Assembly (NCBI RefSeq): GCF_015910535.1 | Contig: NZ_JACBJG010000003.1 | Coordinates: 62,001 to 126,000, forward strand | Direction: 5' to 3' | Length of the DNA: 64,000 nt | Source: Saccharomonospora sp. NB11 | Lineage (GTDB): Bacteria > Actinomycetota > Actinomycetes > Mycobacteriales > Pseudonocardiaceae | Part shown: in pieces, positions 38,617 to 46,954 of the stretch | Numbering within the stretch: position 1 is the stretch's first letter | Layout of the letters: every line of letters begins with the position of its first letter | Translations under genes and position numbers: made by a program | The notes under the pieces: model-generated | What the model was told of the DNA's origin: nothing | What the model saw: only the letters and a program-made list of their open reading frames with translations | The model's database searches: none

Positions 38617-41367
38617 ATGACCCGTGTGAGCAAGGGCCCGCCTCCCCCACTTGTCAGTGTCCTCGGTCCCCTATTCGTGCGTCGGCGAGGAACCGAGCAC
38701 CCGATCAAGGACCGGGCCATGCGTGCCGTCCTCACGGCGCTCGTGGCCGACGTGAACCGAGGTGTGCCCGCCGAGACCCTCGTGGAGCTGGCGTGGCCGC
38801 CCGAGGAGCGCCCGACTCACCCGCTCGACTCCCTCGACGCGCGAGTCACCCGCCTGCGCACCCTGCTGGCGCCCGAGGCCGACCTCGCGTGGACGGCGAA
38901 CGGCTGCGTCCTGACCCTGAACCCCGAACTGCTCGACTCGGTGCGGTTCGAGCGCATGGTCGACGCCGCCCGCTGGTGCGCGCCGAGGGAAGCGGTGTCG
39001 ACGTTGGAGAGCGCACTCGCCCTGTGGCGGGGCGATCCGCTGCCCGACCTGCGCCGCAACGGTCTCGACCACCCCGAAGCCGTCCGGCTGCGGCAGGTGC
39101 GCGCGCTGGCCGTCGAGTCGCTGGCAGCCCACGAACTGCAGCTCGACCGCGTGGAGAACGCGGCGGAGCGCCTGCTGTCGCTGCTGTCGGCGGAACCGTT
39201 GCGCGAACGTGCCTGCGCCCACGCCATGTGGGCGCTGCATCGGCTCGGCATGACCGACGACGCCGTCGCCTGCTACGACCAGCTCGTCGAACGGCTCGCC
39301 GACGAACTCGGTGAGGATCCGAGCACGGAGCTGCGCGAGACCTACCGGGCGGTGACGGGCCGGGAACCGGAGCCCACGATCCGCGCGACGCCACACCTCG
39401 CGACGCGGTTCGTGGGACGGGGACACGAACTGGCTCGACTGTCCACCATGGTCGAGCGCGACCGGCTCGTCACGGTGACCGGTGCTGCGGGCAGCGGCAA
39501 GACCCGGCTGGTCCTCGAAGCACTGTCCACGACGGAGTTGCCGACCACCGTCGTGCGACTGTCCACGAGCGACGCCACCGAGGTGTGCGGTCGGGTCGCG
39601 ACCGCGCTGGGACTGCACGCACGGGGAGACGACGAGGACGACGTCTCGCTCACCGAGTACCTCGTCGCCCGACGCCACGTCCTCGTGCTCGACGGGTGCG
39701 AACGGGTGCTCACCGACGTCCGCTCGCTCGTCCGGCACCTGCGCGCCCGTTGTCGGGACGTGACGATCGTCGTGACGAGCCGGGTCCGGCTCGGCCTCGC
39801 GGGCGAGTGCGTGCTGCCGCTCGGCCCGCTGGCGCGCGACGGCACCCGGGACGTCCTGCAGTCGCGCGCGGGTGCGCTCCTGCTCGACCGCACCACCCAC
39901 CTCCGGGCCGATCATCCTCGCGACGACGCCGAAGCCGACGAGGCCAGGGACGCCTTGCGCCGCGTCGAATGTCTACCGCTCAACGTCGAGATCCTCGCCG
40001 CCCGAGTGGTCGACGGCGAGACCGAGGGTGTGGAGTGGCCGACCGACCTCGCCGAGTGGGCGTGCACCGAACTCACCCCGGCACGACGGGACGCCCTCGG
40101 TGCCCTGACGGTGTTCGACGGCGACGTCCCGACCGACGGCGCCGAGGCCGTCGTGTCGGCCGACGACGGCGCAGGCGCTCCGCTCGCCGACCTGGCCAGA
40201 GCCGGGCTGCTGTCCCCGACCACCGACTCCTCGTTCCGCATGCCCGATCTGGTGCGCAGGCACGCCGCGGGCTGGTTCACGGGCACCGAGGCGGAACACA
40301 AGGCGCGGCAACGCCACGCGCTGTGGTGTGTCGACGCCGTCACGGCGGCGGCGACCAGCGACGACGACCTCACAGGCTTCCAGCGGTTGCGTGCGATGCA
40401 GGACGAGGTGTGCGCGGCACTGCGCTGGGCGGTGGCGGAGCAACCCGCCCTGGCCGCCGACCTCACCGGCCTGATCGGCACGCTCACCCGCTACCGACCT
40501 CTCCCCGCGCTGCTGGAGTGGCAGCTCACCGTCGCCCGGAGCGCCGACCCTCGGCTGTCCCGCCACCCGTTGGCCGCCGCCTCCGGCGCCGACGCCGCAC
40601 TCCGGTGCGGGCTGCCCGAGGAGGGGTTGCGCTTGGCCGCCAGAGCCGCCGAACTGGCCGCCACGCCGCAACACCGCTGCGCCGCCGTCCACACGCTCGT
40701 CGCCGCCTACTACGACCTCGGGGACACCGACCGCACCGCGACGGTGTGCCACGAGTTGCTCGCGCTGCCCGACCTGCCGGACCACTGCCGGGCCGACGCG
40801 CACGCGTTCCTGTCGCTCGTGGCGACGCGCGTCGGGCACGAGAACGAGGCACACCGGCACGCGGACGTGGCGATGCAACTGGCCCGCGAGACCTCCCCCG
40901 GACGCAGCGCCGCCCTCGCCGCGTACGCCGAGGGACGAGCCGCCCTGCTGACCGACCTGCGCCGGGGCGCGGAATGCCTCGCGAGGGCCCGCGTGCGCGC
41001 CAAGAACGCCGAAGCCACGTGGATCGTCGCCTCGGCGGGTACCGCGCTGGCGGAGGCGCTGTTGCTCCTCGGCCGGGTTCCCGAGGCCGCGAAGCTGGCG
41101 CAGCTCACGCTCGACGAGTGGCACCGCATGCGGGCCCCTCGGCCGCTTCGTGCGTGCGTGGACGTCGCGATGCGGTGCGTAGCGTCGGCCGGGGAGCGCT
41201 CCGGCGTGCACGACCTCGTCGACGCTCAACGCGAACGCAGCACGTCGGAACCCTTGGCGCTGGCCAGAACGGCCCGTGCCGTGGCGAGTGCGCTCGCGAC
41301 GACGTTCGGCACGGCGCGTCCGACCCCGAATCCGGCCCTACCAAGCGAGGAATCGACGCATGACTAG
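38617..41367 (+). CDS. BTAD/NB-ARC (AfsR/SARP-type) transcriptional regulator
   Basis: 916 residues. N-terminal winged-helix DNA-binding domain (VSVLGPLFVRRRG…; about 1-100), BTAD domain of helical repeats (~105-245, ending TELRETYRAVTGREPEP), then an NTPase of NB-ARC/STAND type with Walker A GAAGSGKTRLV (~289-299) and HVLVLDGCERVL as Walker B-like, followed by TPR-like helices (~550-900). Such proteins are large switch-type activators, often of secondary metabolism. The targets are unknown; no biosynthetic cluster is visible in the window. ATG 38617; GTG 38626 is in frame. Confidence 0.85.
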   Translation: MTRVSKGPPPPLVSVLGPLFVRRRGTEHPIKDRAMRAVLTALVADVNRGVPAETLVELAWPPEERPTHPLDSLDARVTRLRTLLAPEADLAWTANGCVLTLNPELLDSVRFERMVDAARWCAPREAVSTLESALALWRGDPLPDLRRNGLDHPEAVRLRQVRALAVESLAAHELQLDRVENAAERLLSLLSAEPLRERACAHAMWALHRLGMTDDAVACYDQLVERLADELGEDPSTELRETYRAVTGREPEPTIRATPHLATRFVGRGHELARLSTMVERDRLVTVTGAAGSGKTRLVLEALSTTELPTTVVRLSTSDATEVCGRVATALGLHARGDDEDDVSLTEYLVARRHVLVLDGCERVLTDVRSLVRHLRARCRDVTIVVTSRVRLGLAGECVLPLGPLARDGTRDVLQSRAGALLLDRTTHLRADHPRDDAEADEARDALRRVECLPLNVEILAARVVDGETEGVEWPTDLAEWACTELTPARRDALGALTVFDGDVPTDGAEAVVSADDGAGAPLADLARAGLLSPTTDSSFRMPDLVRRHAAGWFTGTEAEHKARQRHALWCVDAVTAAATSDDDLTGFQRLRAMQDEVCAALRWAVAEQPALAADLTGLIGTLTRYRPLPALLEWQLTVARSADPRLSRHPLAAASGADAALRCGLPEEGLRLAARAAELAATPQHRCAAVHTLVAAYYDLGDTDRTATVCHELLALPDLPDHCRADAHAFLSLVATRVGHENEAHRHADVAMQLARETSPGRSAALAAYAEGRAALLTDLRRGAECLARARVRAKNAEATWIVASAGTALAEALLLLGRVPEAAKLAQLTLDEWHRMRAPRPLRACVDVAMRCVASAGERSGVHDLVDAQRERSTSEPLALARTARAVASALATTFGTARPTPNPALPSEESTHD

Positions 41368-41475
41368 GTCGATCGGACGACAAGCGCCCCGGGTACCAAC
41401 CATCTGGCCGATACCCGCCCCCACCGCGACGCCGCACCCTGGACTCAAGGCAACGGACTGTAGGGGGAGACCACG

Positions 41476-41616
41476 ATGATGGCGGACATTCTGACCTGGG
41501 TGGGTGCGATTCTGGGGATCGCCGTGCTGTCGGTGATGGCCGTCGGCCCCGTGGCGTTGGACGTCGACGACGCCAGGGGACGGCGGACGCCTCACTCGCA
41601 GACGCCCAGGGCCTGA
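41476..41616 (+). CDS. 46-residue single-helix membrane protein
   Basis: Short gene starting MMADILTWVGAILGIAVL, with one hydrophobic helix (about 5-30) and a charged tail (DVDDARGRRTPHSQTPRA). A good ribosome site (GGGGGAGA) lies before the ATG at 41476. Downstream of the BTAD regulator, and its stop is 1 base from the end of the converging gene. No family recognised; the site and single clean helix support a real small protein. Confidence 0.55.
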   Translation: MMADILTWVGAILGIAVLSVMAVGPVALDVDDARGRRTPHSQTPRA

Positions 41617-41617
41617 G

Positions 41618-42760
41618 TCATCCGGCGAGGACCTTGGGCAGCGCGACGCGAGCCTTGCGGAGTTCGTCGCGCAGCCGGGTCTTGCGCTTGTGCCGGGCCA
41701 CGAGATCGGCGAGGTAGGTGGAGAACTCCGCGGAGGCACCCGCCCGCCGGTACAACAGCCGCAGCCGACGCAGTTGCTCGGCCGCACGCTCGTAGGCCTG
41801 CGGGTTGCGGGAGTCGATGAGGCGTTCCACGCAGTCGCGATAGAGCGGGATCACGTCGGAGGGCTCGTGCCCGTTCGCGGCCTTCCACGCCTCGTCGAAG
41901 CGCTGCGCCGACAACGCCGCCTCGACGTCGGAGGTGTCGACGGGCGACTGTCGCGTGCGCACGCGTTCGAGCGCCTCCACGACCTCGCCCGCCCCCTCGG
42001 CGCGGTGTGCGGCACCGTTGCCCAGCGCTTTCGCCGCGTGGGCGATCGCCTCCGAGTGCCGACCCGCCGCCCTCAACACGCGCACGATGCGCAGGCTGAC
42101 GTCGAGGCGGGGCAGTTCCTCGGACAGCAGGCTCACCACGGTGTCCACGTCCGAGGTGATCTCGGCGATCTCCAGCCGCAGACCACGGGCGATTCGCATG
42201 CGCTGCGGATCGGCGTCGGTCGTCCGGGACTCGGCGAGCACGGCGTCCACAGCGGCCGAGACCTGGGCGAGGCCGTCGTCACCCAGTGCGTCGGCGAAGT
42301 CGGCGAGGTGCACCTCGGGTCGTCCCGGCCGCTCGAAGGCGAGCCGGACGAGCCACTCGGCGAGCTCGCCGACGGGCGGTGGTTGCGCGGCGCACGCTCG
42401 CGCGTAGAGCGCCAACGCGCGGTCGAGCCGGTCCAGCAGGTGCGGGGAGGGATCGTCACGCTCCCGCACGGCGGCGACGAGCCGATCAGCGGTCCGACGC
42501 GCCAGCGGAGTGACGTCGGCCGAGGTCCCCGAGTCGAGCAGCCGGGTGACCGTGTCGAGCACCGAGTCGAACTGCACGCCGTCCGGTCGCCGGCCGGCGG
42601 TGTCCTCGGCCGCCGGACGCGCGGGCTCGCCCTCCGCTCGCAGCGCGTCGAGCCGCTGCCGCAGGTCCTCGTCCCGATCGGCCTGCTCGCACAGCATGTC
42701 CACGAGCGTCTCGCGGTCCAGGGTGGAGAGGAACGCGCGCAGGTCCGATCGGCGACTCAC
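41618..42760 (-). CDS. Helical-repeat protein coupled to SF1 helicase-like gene
   Basis: 380 residues, rich in Leu, Ala, Arg and Glu. N-terminal LRAFLSTLDRETLVDMLCEQADRDEDLRQRL (~7-37) then helix pairs like TPR repeats up to the basic C-terminus (LVARHKRKTRLRDELRKAR). N-terminal pattern resembles SWIM-associated/DUF6880-like helical proteins. Start GTG 42760 overlaps the upstream helicase stop (GTGA), so they are coupled. Function unknown; probably a partner of the ATPase. Confidence 0.6.
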   Translation of the reverse strand: MSRRSDLRAFLSTLDRETLVDMLCEQADRDEDLRQRLDALRAEGEPARPAAEDTAGRRPDGVQFDSVLDTVTRLLDSGTSADVTPLARRTADRLVAAVRERDDPSPHLLDRLDRALALYARACAAQPPPVGELAEWLVRLAFERPGRPEVHLADFADALGDDGLAQVSAAVDAVLAESRTTDADPQRMRIARGLRLEIAEITSDVDTVVSLLSEELPRLDVSLRIVRVLRAAGRHSEAIAHAAKALGNGAAHRAEGAGEVVEALERVRTRQSPVDTSDVEAALSAQRFDEAWKAANGHEPSDVIPLYRDCVERLIDSRNPQAYERAAEQLRRLRLLYRRAGASAEFSTYLADLVARHKRKTRLRDELRKARVALPKVLAG

Positions 42761-45009
42761 CCGGCTATCGTGCCATCCGGCGTCGGCTCGGTGATCACCG
42801 TCGGGGTCCAGTCCGTGGCGGACTGTTGCCGCTGCTGCGGAATCAGCACCTCACCGAGGCGCCGCACCACGAGCCCGCCCTGGGCGTGCAGCGCGTTCAC
42901 CGCGCCGAGCGGCGTCCCCGTCGGCGCGCGACGCACGGCGTCGAGATCGGCCAGCAGGTACAGCGTGTCGCGGACCCGGGAGATACCGGACAGGAAGGCG
43001 CGCACCCGGTCGTACCAGCCGTCGGAGGTGAGGTCGAGGACCACGGTGCCGAACTCGTGCCCGGTCACCGTCGCGACCGTTCCCACGTCGACGGTGAAGG
43101 TGTCACGCAGCACGGCCCGCCACGGCGCCACCGCTTCGTCCGACGGCACGAGCACCGCGCCACCGTCCTCGGCGATCAACCGCACCAGGGCCGCCCGCTC
43201 CACGGGCTCACCGGCCGTGTCCAGCAGCACCACCTCGGTCCGGCGGTCCTCGGCACACGACAGGGCGGAGTACCCGATGTGGGAAGCGATCGCCTGCACC
43301 GCGGGCCCGACCCGGTACTGCCGCGTCGTCACGGCACAACCCGGGTGGGCGTGCGCGTCGGACGGGGTGAGGATGCCGCAGTGGCTGAACGGGGTCGCCA
43401 GCGTCCACCGGGCGACCTCGGACCGCTGCTCCAACTCCGGCGGGACGACCTGCGGCCACGGTTGGGCCAGGTCGCCGAACACCACGGCCGTCTCACGCGC
43501 GTGTGCGACGGCCAGCAGGACGTCGCTCAACCGGGCCGAACCGGCGTCGTCGACCAGCACGACGTCGAACGTTCCCCGCACGTCCGGGACCTCGGCCGAC
43601 GTCGCGATGACGACGCGCGCCGAATCCCACGTCCGCGCGTCGTCGGCGCACCGCCGCTCCCGGCCACGCTCCCCGATCCACCACAGGCGTTCCTGGAACC
43701 GACCCCGCAGCGCCGCCCTGTGCCGTCCCCGCTCGCGCAGGGACTCGCGGTCGGCATGCCGCTGGGGCAGTTCCCGGTCGAGGCAGTCGGCGTAGAACAG
43801 CTCGTCACCCTCACCTGCCAGGCCCTCCGCGGTGACGCGCGCGATCTCCTCGCGCACCGCCTCCACCCGGGCGCGCGCCTCCGACTCGGCCCGCTCGACC
43901 GTGCGAGTCCGCTCCGCCACCCGTTCCAGCTCGGCGTCGAGTTCCTTGACGTCCTCCGACACGGTGTTGACCCGCCGCCGACAGTCGTCGATACGGGCCA
44001 CGAGCCTGCGCCGCTCGTCCTCCGCCGCCCGCAACTCGTGCCTGTCGGTCTTGCGGCCACGCTGGAGCAGACTCCGGTTGTGCAGGCGTTCCCGCAGGTC
44101 GGACAGCCGTTCCTCGACCTTCTCCAACTGGTGCGTGAGCACTCGTGCCTCGGCCCGACGCGCGTGCTCGCCGGCGACGCGGTCGCGGGAGCGCTCCGCC
44201 CGCCGCAGTTCCTCGGCCGCCTCGGCGGCGTCGCGGACCAGGTCCTCGTGCTTCTTCGACAACTCGGCGAGCTGCTGTTGCAACGTGGCGAGCCGCTGCG
44301 CGTTCTCCAGCCGCCGTTCGGTGGCGAGGAACGTCTCGTGGTCGTAGTCGGCCAGGTCCGCGTCGAGCCGGTCCAGCTCGACCTCGACCTGCGCCAACAC
44401 CGCGAGATCCTGCTGCAACGGCAGGCGCTCGGCGTCCATGGCATCGAGCGAGAGCCGCGTGGGCAGCACCTCGTCGGTGACGAGCAGCACCCGCTTGCCG
44501 ATCCTGCCCAGCGTCGCGGCGGCACGCGCGGCCACACTCGACTTGCCGCTGCCGGGCGGCCCCCACACCAGGTGCAGACCGGGCACGAAGCACGTCGAGT
44601 AGGCGTCGGGGCCCGCCGGATCGAGACGTCCCGCGGCGAGCCGGTCGGCCAGCGGCGCCTCGCCCACCCGCCGGAGTTCCCGCGCGAACCGGGACAGCTC
44701 GTGGGTCCGGGACGCCTCGCGCGCCCAGACGTGATCACACTCGGGCGGCAGCGGGCCGACGTCGTGCAGCCACAGCACGCCCCGGGAGAACGCCGTGCTC
44801 ACCGGCACCGCCGTACCCTGGCGAGGCCCCGTCGGACCGGCGATCCGCACGTCGTTCCACGGCCGCACCTCACGACCCCGGAGGTCGACCAGGTAGTCTC
44901 CGTCCTCGGTCCGCCGCAGCGGACCCAACACGCTCCATTCCTCGGCCTGCCGCGCGTGTTCGAGCTCGGCCTCGACCGCGCTGGCGGCCTGCTGACGCCA
45001 TTCGGTCAT
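42757..45009 (-). CDS. SF1 (Dna2/Nam7-like) helicase-type ATPase with inserted coiled coil
   Basis: 750 residues. N-terminal domain (1-140), Walker A GPPGSGKSS (150-158), a long charged coiled coil (about 205-400, SMC-like), Walker B FDVVLVDDAGSA (481-492), motif III FGDLAQPWP (511-519), and C-terminal motifs V/VI VATVTGHEFGTVV and SGISRVRDTLYLLAD. The Q motif and motif order fit the Dna2/Nam7 group; the coiled coil between Walker A and B is unusual for a nucleic-acid enzyme. ATG 45009 with AAGGGG upstream. Coupled to the helical-repeat gene. Role (repair, RNA or defence) cannot be told. Confidence 0.7.
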   Translation of the reverse strand: MTEWRQQAASAVEAELEHARQAEEWSVLGPLRRTEDGDYLVDLRGREVRPWNDVRIAGPTGPRQGTAVPVSTAFSRGVLWLHDVGPLPPECDHVWAREASRTHELSRFARELRRVGEAPLADRLAAGRLDPAGPDAYSTCFVPGLHLVWGPPGSGKSSVAARAAATLGRIGKRVLLVTDEVLPTRLSLDAMDAERLPLQQDLAVLAQVEVELDRLDADLADYDHETFLATERRLENAQRLATLQQQLAELSKKHEDLVRDAAEAAEELRRAERSRDRVAGEHARRAEARVLTHQLEKVEERLSDLRERLHNRSLLQRGRKTDRHELRAAEDERRRLVARIDDCRRRVNTVSEDVKELDAELERVAERTRTVERAESEARARVEAVREEIARVTAEGLAGEGDELFYADCLDRELPQRHADRESLRERGRHRAALRGRFQERLWWIGERGRERRCADDARTWDSARVVIATSAEVPDVRGTFDVVLVDDAGSARLSDVLLAVAHARETAVVFGDLAQPWPQVVPPELEQRSEVARWTLATPFSHCGILTPSDAHAHPGCAVTTRQYRVGPAVQAIASHIGYSALSCAEDRRTEVVLLDTAGEPVERAALVRLIAEDGGAVLVPSDEAVAPWRAVLRDTFTVDVGTVATVTGHEFGTVVLDLTSDGWYDRVRAFLSGISRVRDTLYLLADLDAVRRAPTGTPLGAVNALHAQGGLVVRRLGEVLIPQQRQQSATDWTPTVITEPTPDGTIAG

Positions 45010-45434
45010 GCCACCCCTTTCGGTCCAACCGAGTAAACCCCGGGCACGGCTGACCAGCGCTTCGAGTAATCCCTGCGGGTTACGCTCTGCATCCGGGCGC
45101 GTGACGCAGCGCAGCGGACGGTGCCGTAGCCACCTACTACCGAGCACCGAACAGACCACAGGTTCCCGCACGACGCTCGGAAGTTCATCCGATGTCGCGC
45201 TCCGACAACAAGAAGACGACGCGGCCACGGCCAGCCACAGGAATCTCTCATTGCCTGGCCCGCCCCCTGTCCACGGGCATGCGGGAGCCCTGGCTCAGCC
45301 GGTGTGGGCCGCTGAGACACCTGGGCCTTAGCCGGCCGGCACGTCTCTACATCAGCACAAGGCGATAAGACGGCCCTACCGCTTTCCGCAAATGCCGCAC
45401 ACCGCACGCTCGCCTCAAGCAGACTAGATGCACT
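45010..45434. other. Gene-free stretch at the left edge of the low-GC island
   Basis: 425 bases with no convincing gene, tRNA or insertion element. It must hold the divergent promoters of the helicase-type gene and the Crp-type gene. A small hairpin (45066-45083, GTAA…TTAC around CCC/GGG) is about 57 bases upstream of the helicase start. No direct repeat matching the right edge was seen by eye. Confidence 0.6.
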
Positions 45435-46118
45435 GTGGAGAACAGAACAGTCGACGACGAACCCGACGGTCGCCTTACTCTGAACGAGTTACATCAACTC
45501 CGGAAGAGAGGAACTCGGCGCACTTATACGAAGTCCGAAATCCTCCTTCTAGAGGGTACCGACCCTGGACCGGTGCTCATTCTCGAGTCGGGCCTCGTCA
45601 AAGTCACCGTGAGCGCCGAGGCTGGCGAAGAACTCTTGTTGGGCTTTCGAGGGCCAGGCGAGTTGCTGGGCGAAATGAGCGCTTTGAGAGGCTGCCCCCG
45701 ATCCGCTACTGTCACCGCACACGCCCCTTCGAGCGTGACCGAGATCCCTGAGAAAGTCTTTCGGCAGTTTTTACTCGAACACCCGAATGCTCTCCTGCGG
45801 ATGCTTCTGGCAACGCACGATCGACTACGAAAGGCGGACCAAGAGAGACTTCTCTACCTCTCCAAGCGTGTCGTCGAACGAGTAGCGTCGAGACTGTTGG
45901 AGTGGTGTGTGAGATTCGGCAAAGCGTCTCCCGAGGGCCACGTCGAAATACGCCGCTTCTCCCGCCGTGAACTCGCGCAAAGCATAGCCGCTTCAGAGAA
46001 AACAGTAGACGAAGCCCTGGCCGCCTTGACTCGAGACCGGATCTTGCGTACCGGTCGACAGCTTTTCGTGATACTCGACCCAGCAGCACTCTCCCGGACT
46101 GCACACCCGAACCTCTAG
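45435..46118 (+). CDS. Crp/Fnr-type cyclic-nucleotide-binding regulator
   Basis: 227 residues. The N-terminal cNMP-binding domain carries an intact phosphate-binding cassette (GELLGEMSALRGCPRSATV, Glu80 and Arg89-Ser90), then a dimer helix (about 108-135) and a C-terminal winged helix with FSRRELAQSIAASEKTVDEAL. Intact Glu and Arg predict real cyclic nucleotide binding. GTG 45435 start. It lies 74 bases before the cyclase-like gene on the same strand, so it may sense that protein's product and control the island. No DNA target known. Confidence 0.8.
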   Translation: MENRTVDDEPDGRLTLNELHQLRKRGTRRTYTKSEILLLEGTDPGPVLILESGLVKVTVSAEAGEELLLGFRGPGELLGEMSALRGCPRSATVTAHAPSSVTEIPEKVFRQFLLEHPNALLRMLLATHDRLRKADQERLLYLSKRVVERVASRLLEWCVRFGKASPEGHVEIRRFSRRELAQSIAASEKTVDEALAALTRDRILRTGRQLFVILDPAALSRTAHPNL

Positions 46119-46192
46119 TCAACCGGTTTCCCGGGAGATCCGAGGCCCGCGATACGGCAGCATGTCGCTCCGTGATCAAGAGAGGGGACGGC

Positions 46193-46954
46193 ATGCGCAA
46201 GATGCCATCGACACGTGCACTGTTCGGCTACGACATCATCGGCGCGTCGAGTCACGACGATGACCAGCTAGAACCTTTGAGGGCAGCCGCACACGACCTC
46301 GTCGACGCCACTCTCCGCGACGAAGGGGTCGACCTCGAGGCGCGAGCCAACTACGCGCCGACCGGCGATGGCGCGTTGGCAGCGTTCGAGGAAGCCGACC
46401 TACCCCTGTTGATCGATGCAATCGACGTACTGCATCGCAAGCTTCGAGAGCGCAACAGGTGGCACAAACCCGAACTACGGCTTCGGATTTCCATTCATGC
46501 AGCACCAGTGCACCTGGTCGAGCGAGAGAGCTTTCAGAGGGGCCCAATCGACTTGGCCCGCATCCTCGACGCAGCTCCCCTGAAAAGCATCGCAACACGA
46601 TTGCGCGACTTCAGGCCGGACACCGTATTCGGCATTGTTTCCGACCAGGCTTTCAGGACCGCAGTGCGAGGGCGCTACACCGATCGAATCTACGTCGAAG
46701 ATTTCGCGAGTATAACCGTTGAAAACAAAGAGTTCACCGACCGATGCTGGATTTGTGCTCCTGGCGTCGACGCAAGACGTATTTCCGAGGTACTCGACCC
46801 GGAAATCCCGACCGGTCAAGCGGAAGCACGATCGGAGCGAACACAAGCGCCAAACAGTGGCACACAAACGATCGGCCTTTCTAATGCCACTTTCAACGGC
46901 AACAACTACGCCCCGATGAACTTCGGGTTCCCCCAAGGAAACGCACACGCATGA
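46193..46954 (+). CDS. Class III nucleotide-cyclase-like protein with signalling-motif tail
   Basis: 253 residues. The cyclase fold shows the first metal Asp in ALFGYDIIGAS (Asp14), the second in YAPTGDGALAAF (Asp59), the RLRISIHAAPVH strand, and a changed transition-state region (RGPIDLARILD in place of VNxAARL). Both metal Asp are kept, but the N…R pair is altered, so substrate or activity may differ. The last 25 residues (TIGLSNATFNGNNYAPMNFG) are separate from the fold and match the head of the next protein. ATG 46193 chosen for AGAGGGG five bases upstream; GTG 46172 is in frame. The stop overlaps the next start (ATGA). Confidence 0.7.
   Translation: MRKMPSTRALFGYDIIGASSHDDDQLEPLRAAAHDLVDATLRDEGVDLEARANYAPTGDGALAAFEEADLPLLIDAIDVLHRKLRERNRWHKPELRLRISIHAAPVHLVERESFQRGPIDLARILDAAPLKSIATRLRDFRPDTVFGIVSDQAFRTAVRGRYTDRIYVEDFASITVENKEFTDRCWICAPGVDARRISEVLDPEIPTGQAEARSERTQAPNSGTQTIGLSNATFNGNNYAPMNFGFPQGNAHA

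Noticed and set aside
42826..45036. 736-codon plus-strand frame opposite the helicase-type gene
   Set aside because: Composition is typical of an antisense frame; the minus strand has Walker A/B and helicase motifs.
45010..45434. Possible tRNA or attachment site at the left edge of the island
   Set aside because: No cloverleaf or T-loop sequence and no matching repeat at the right edge could be seen.
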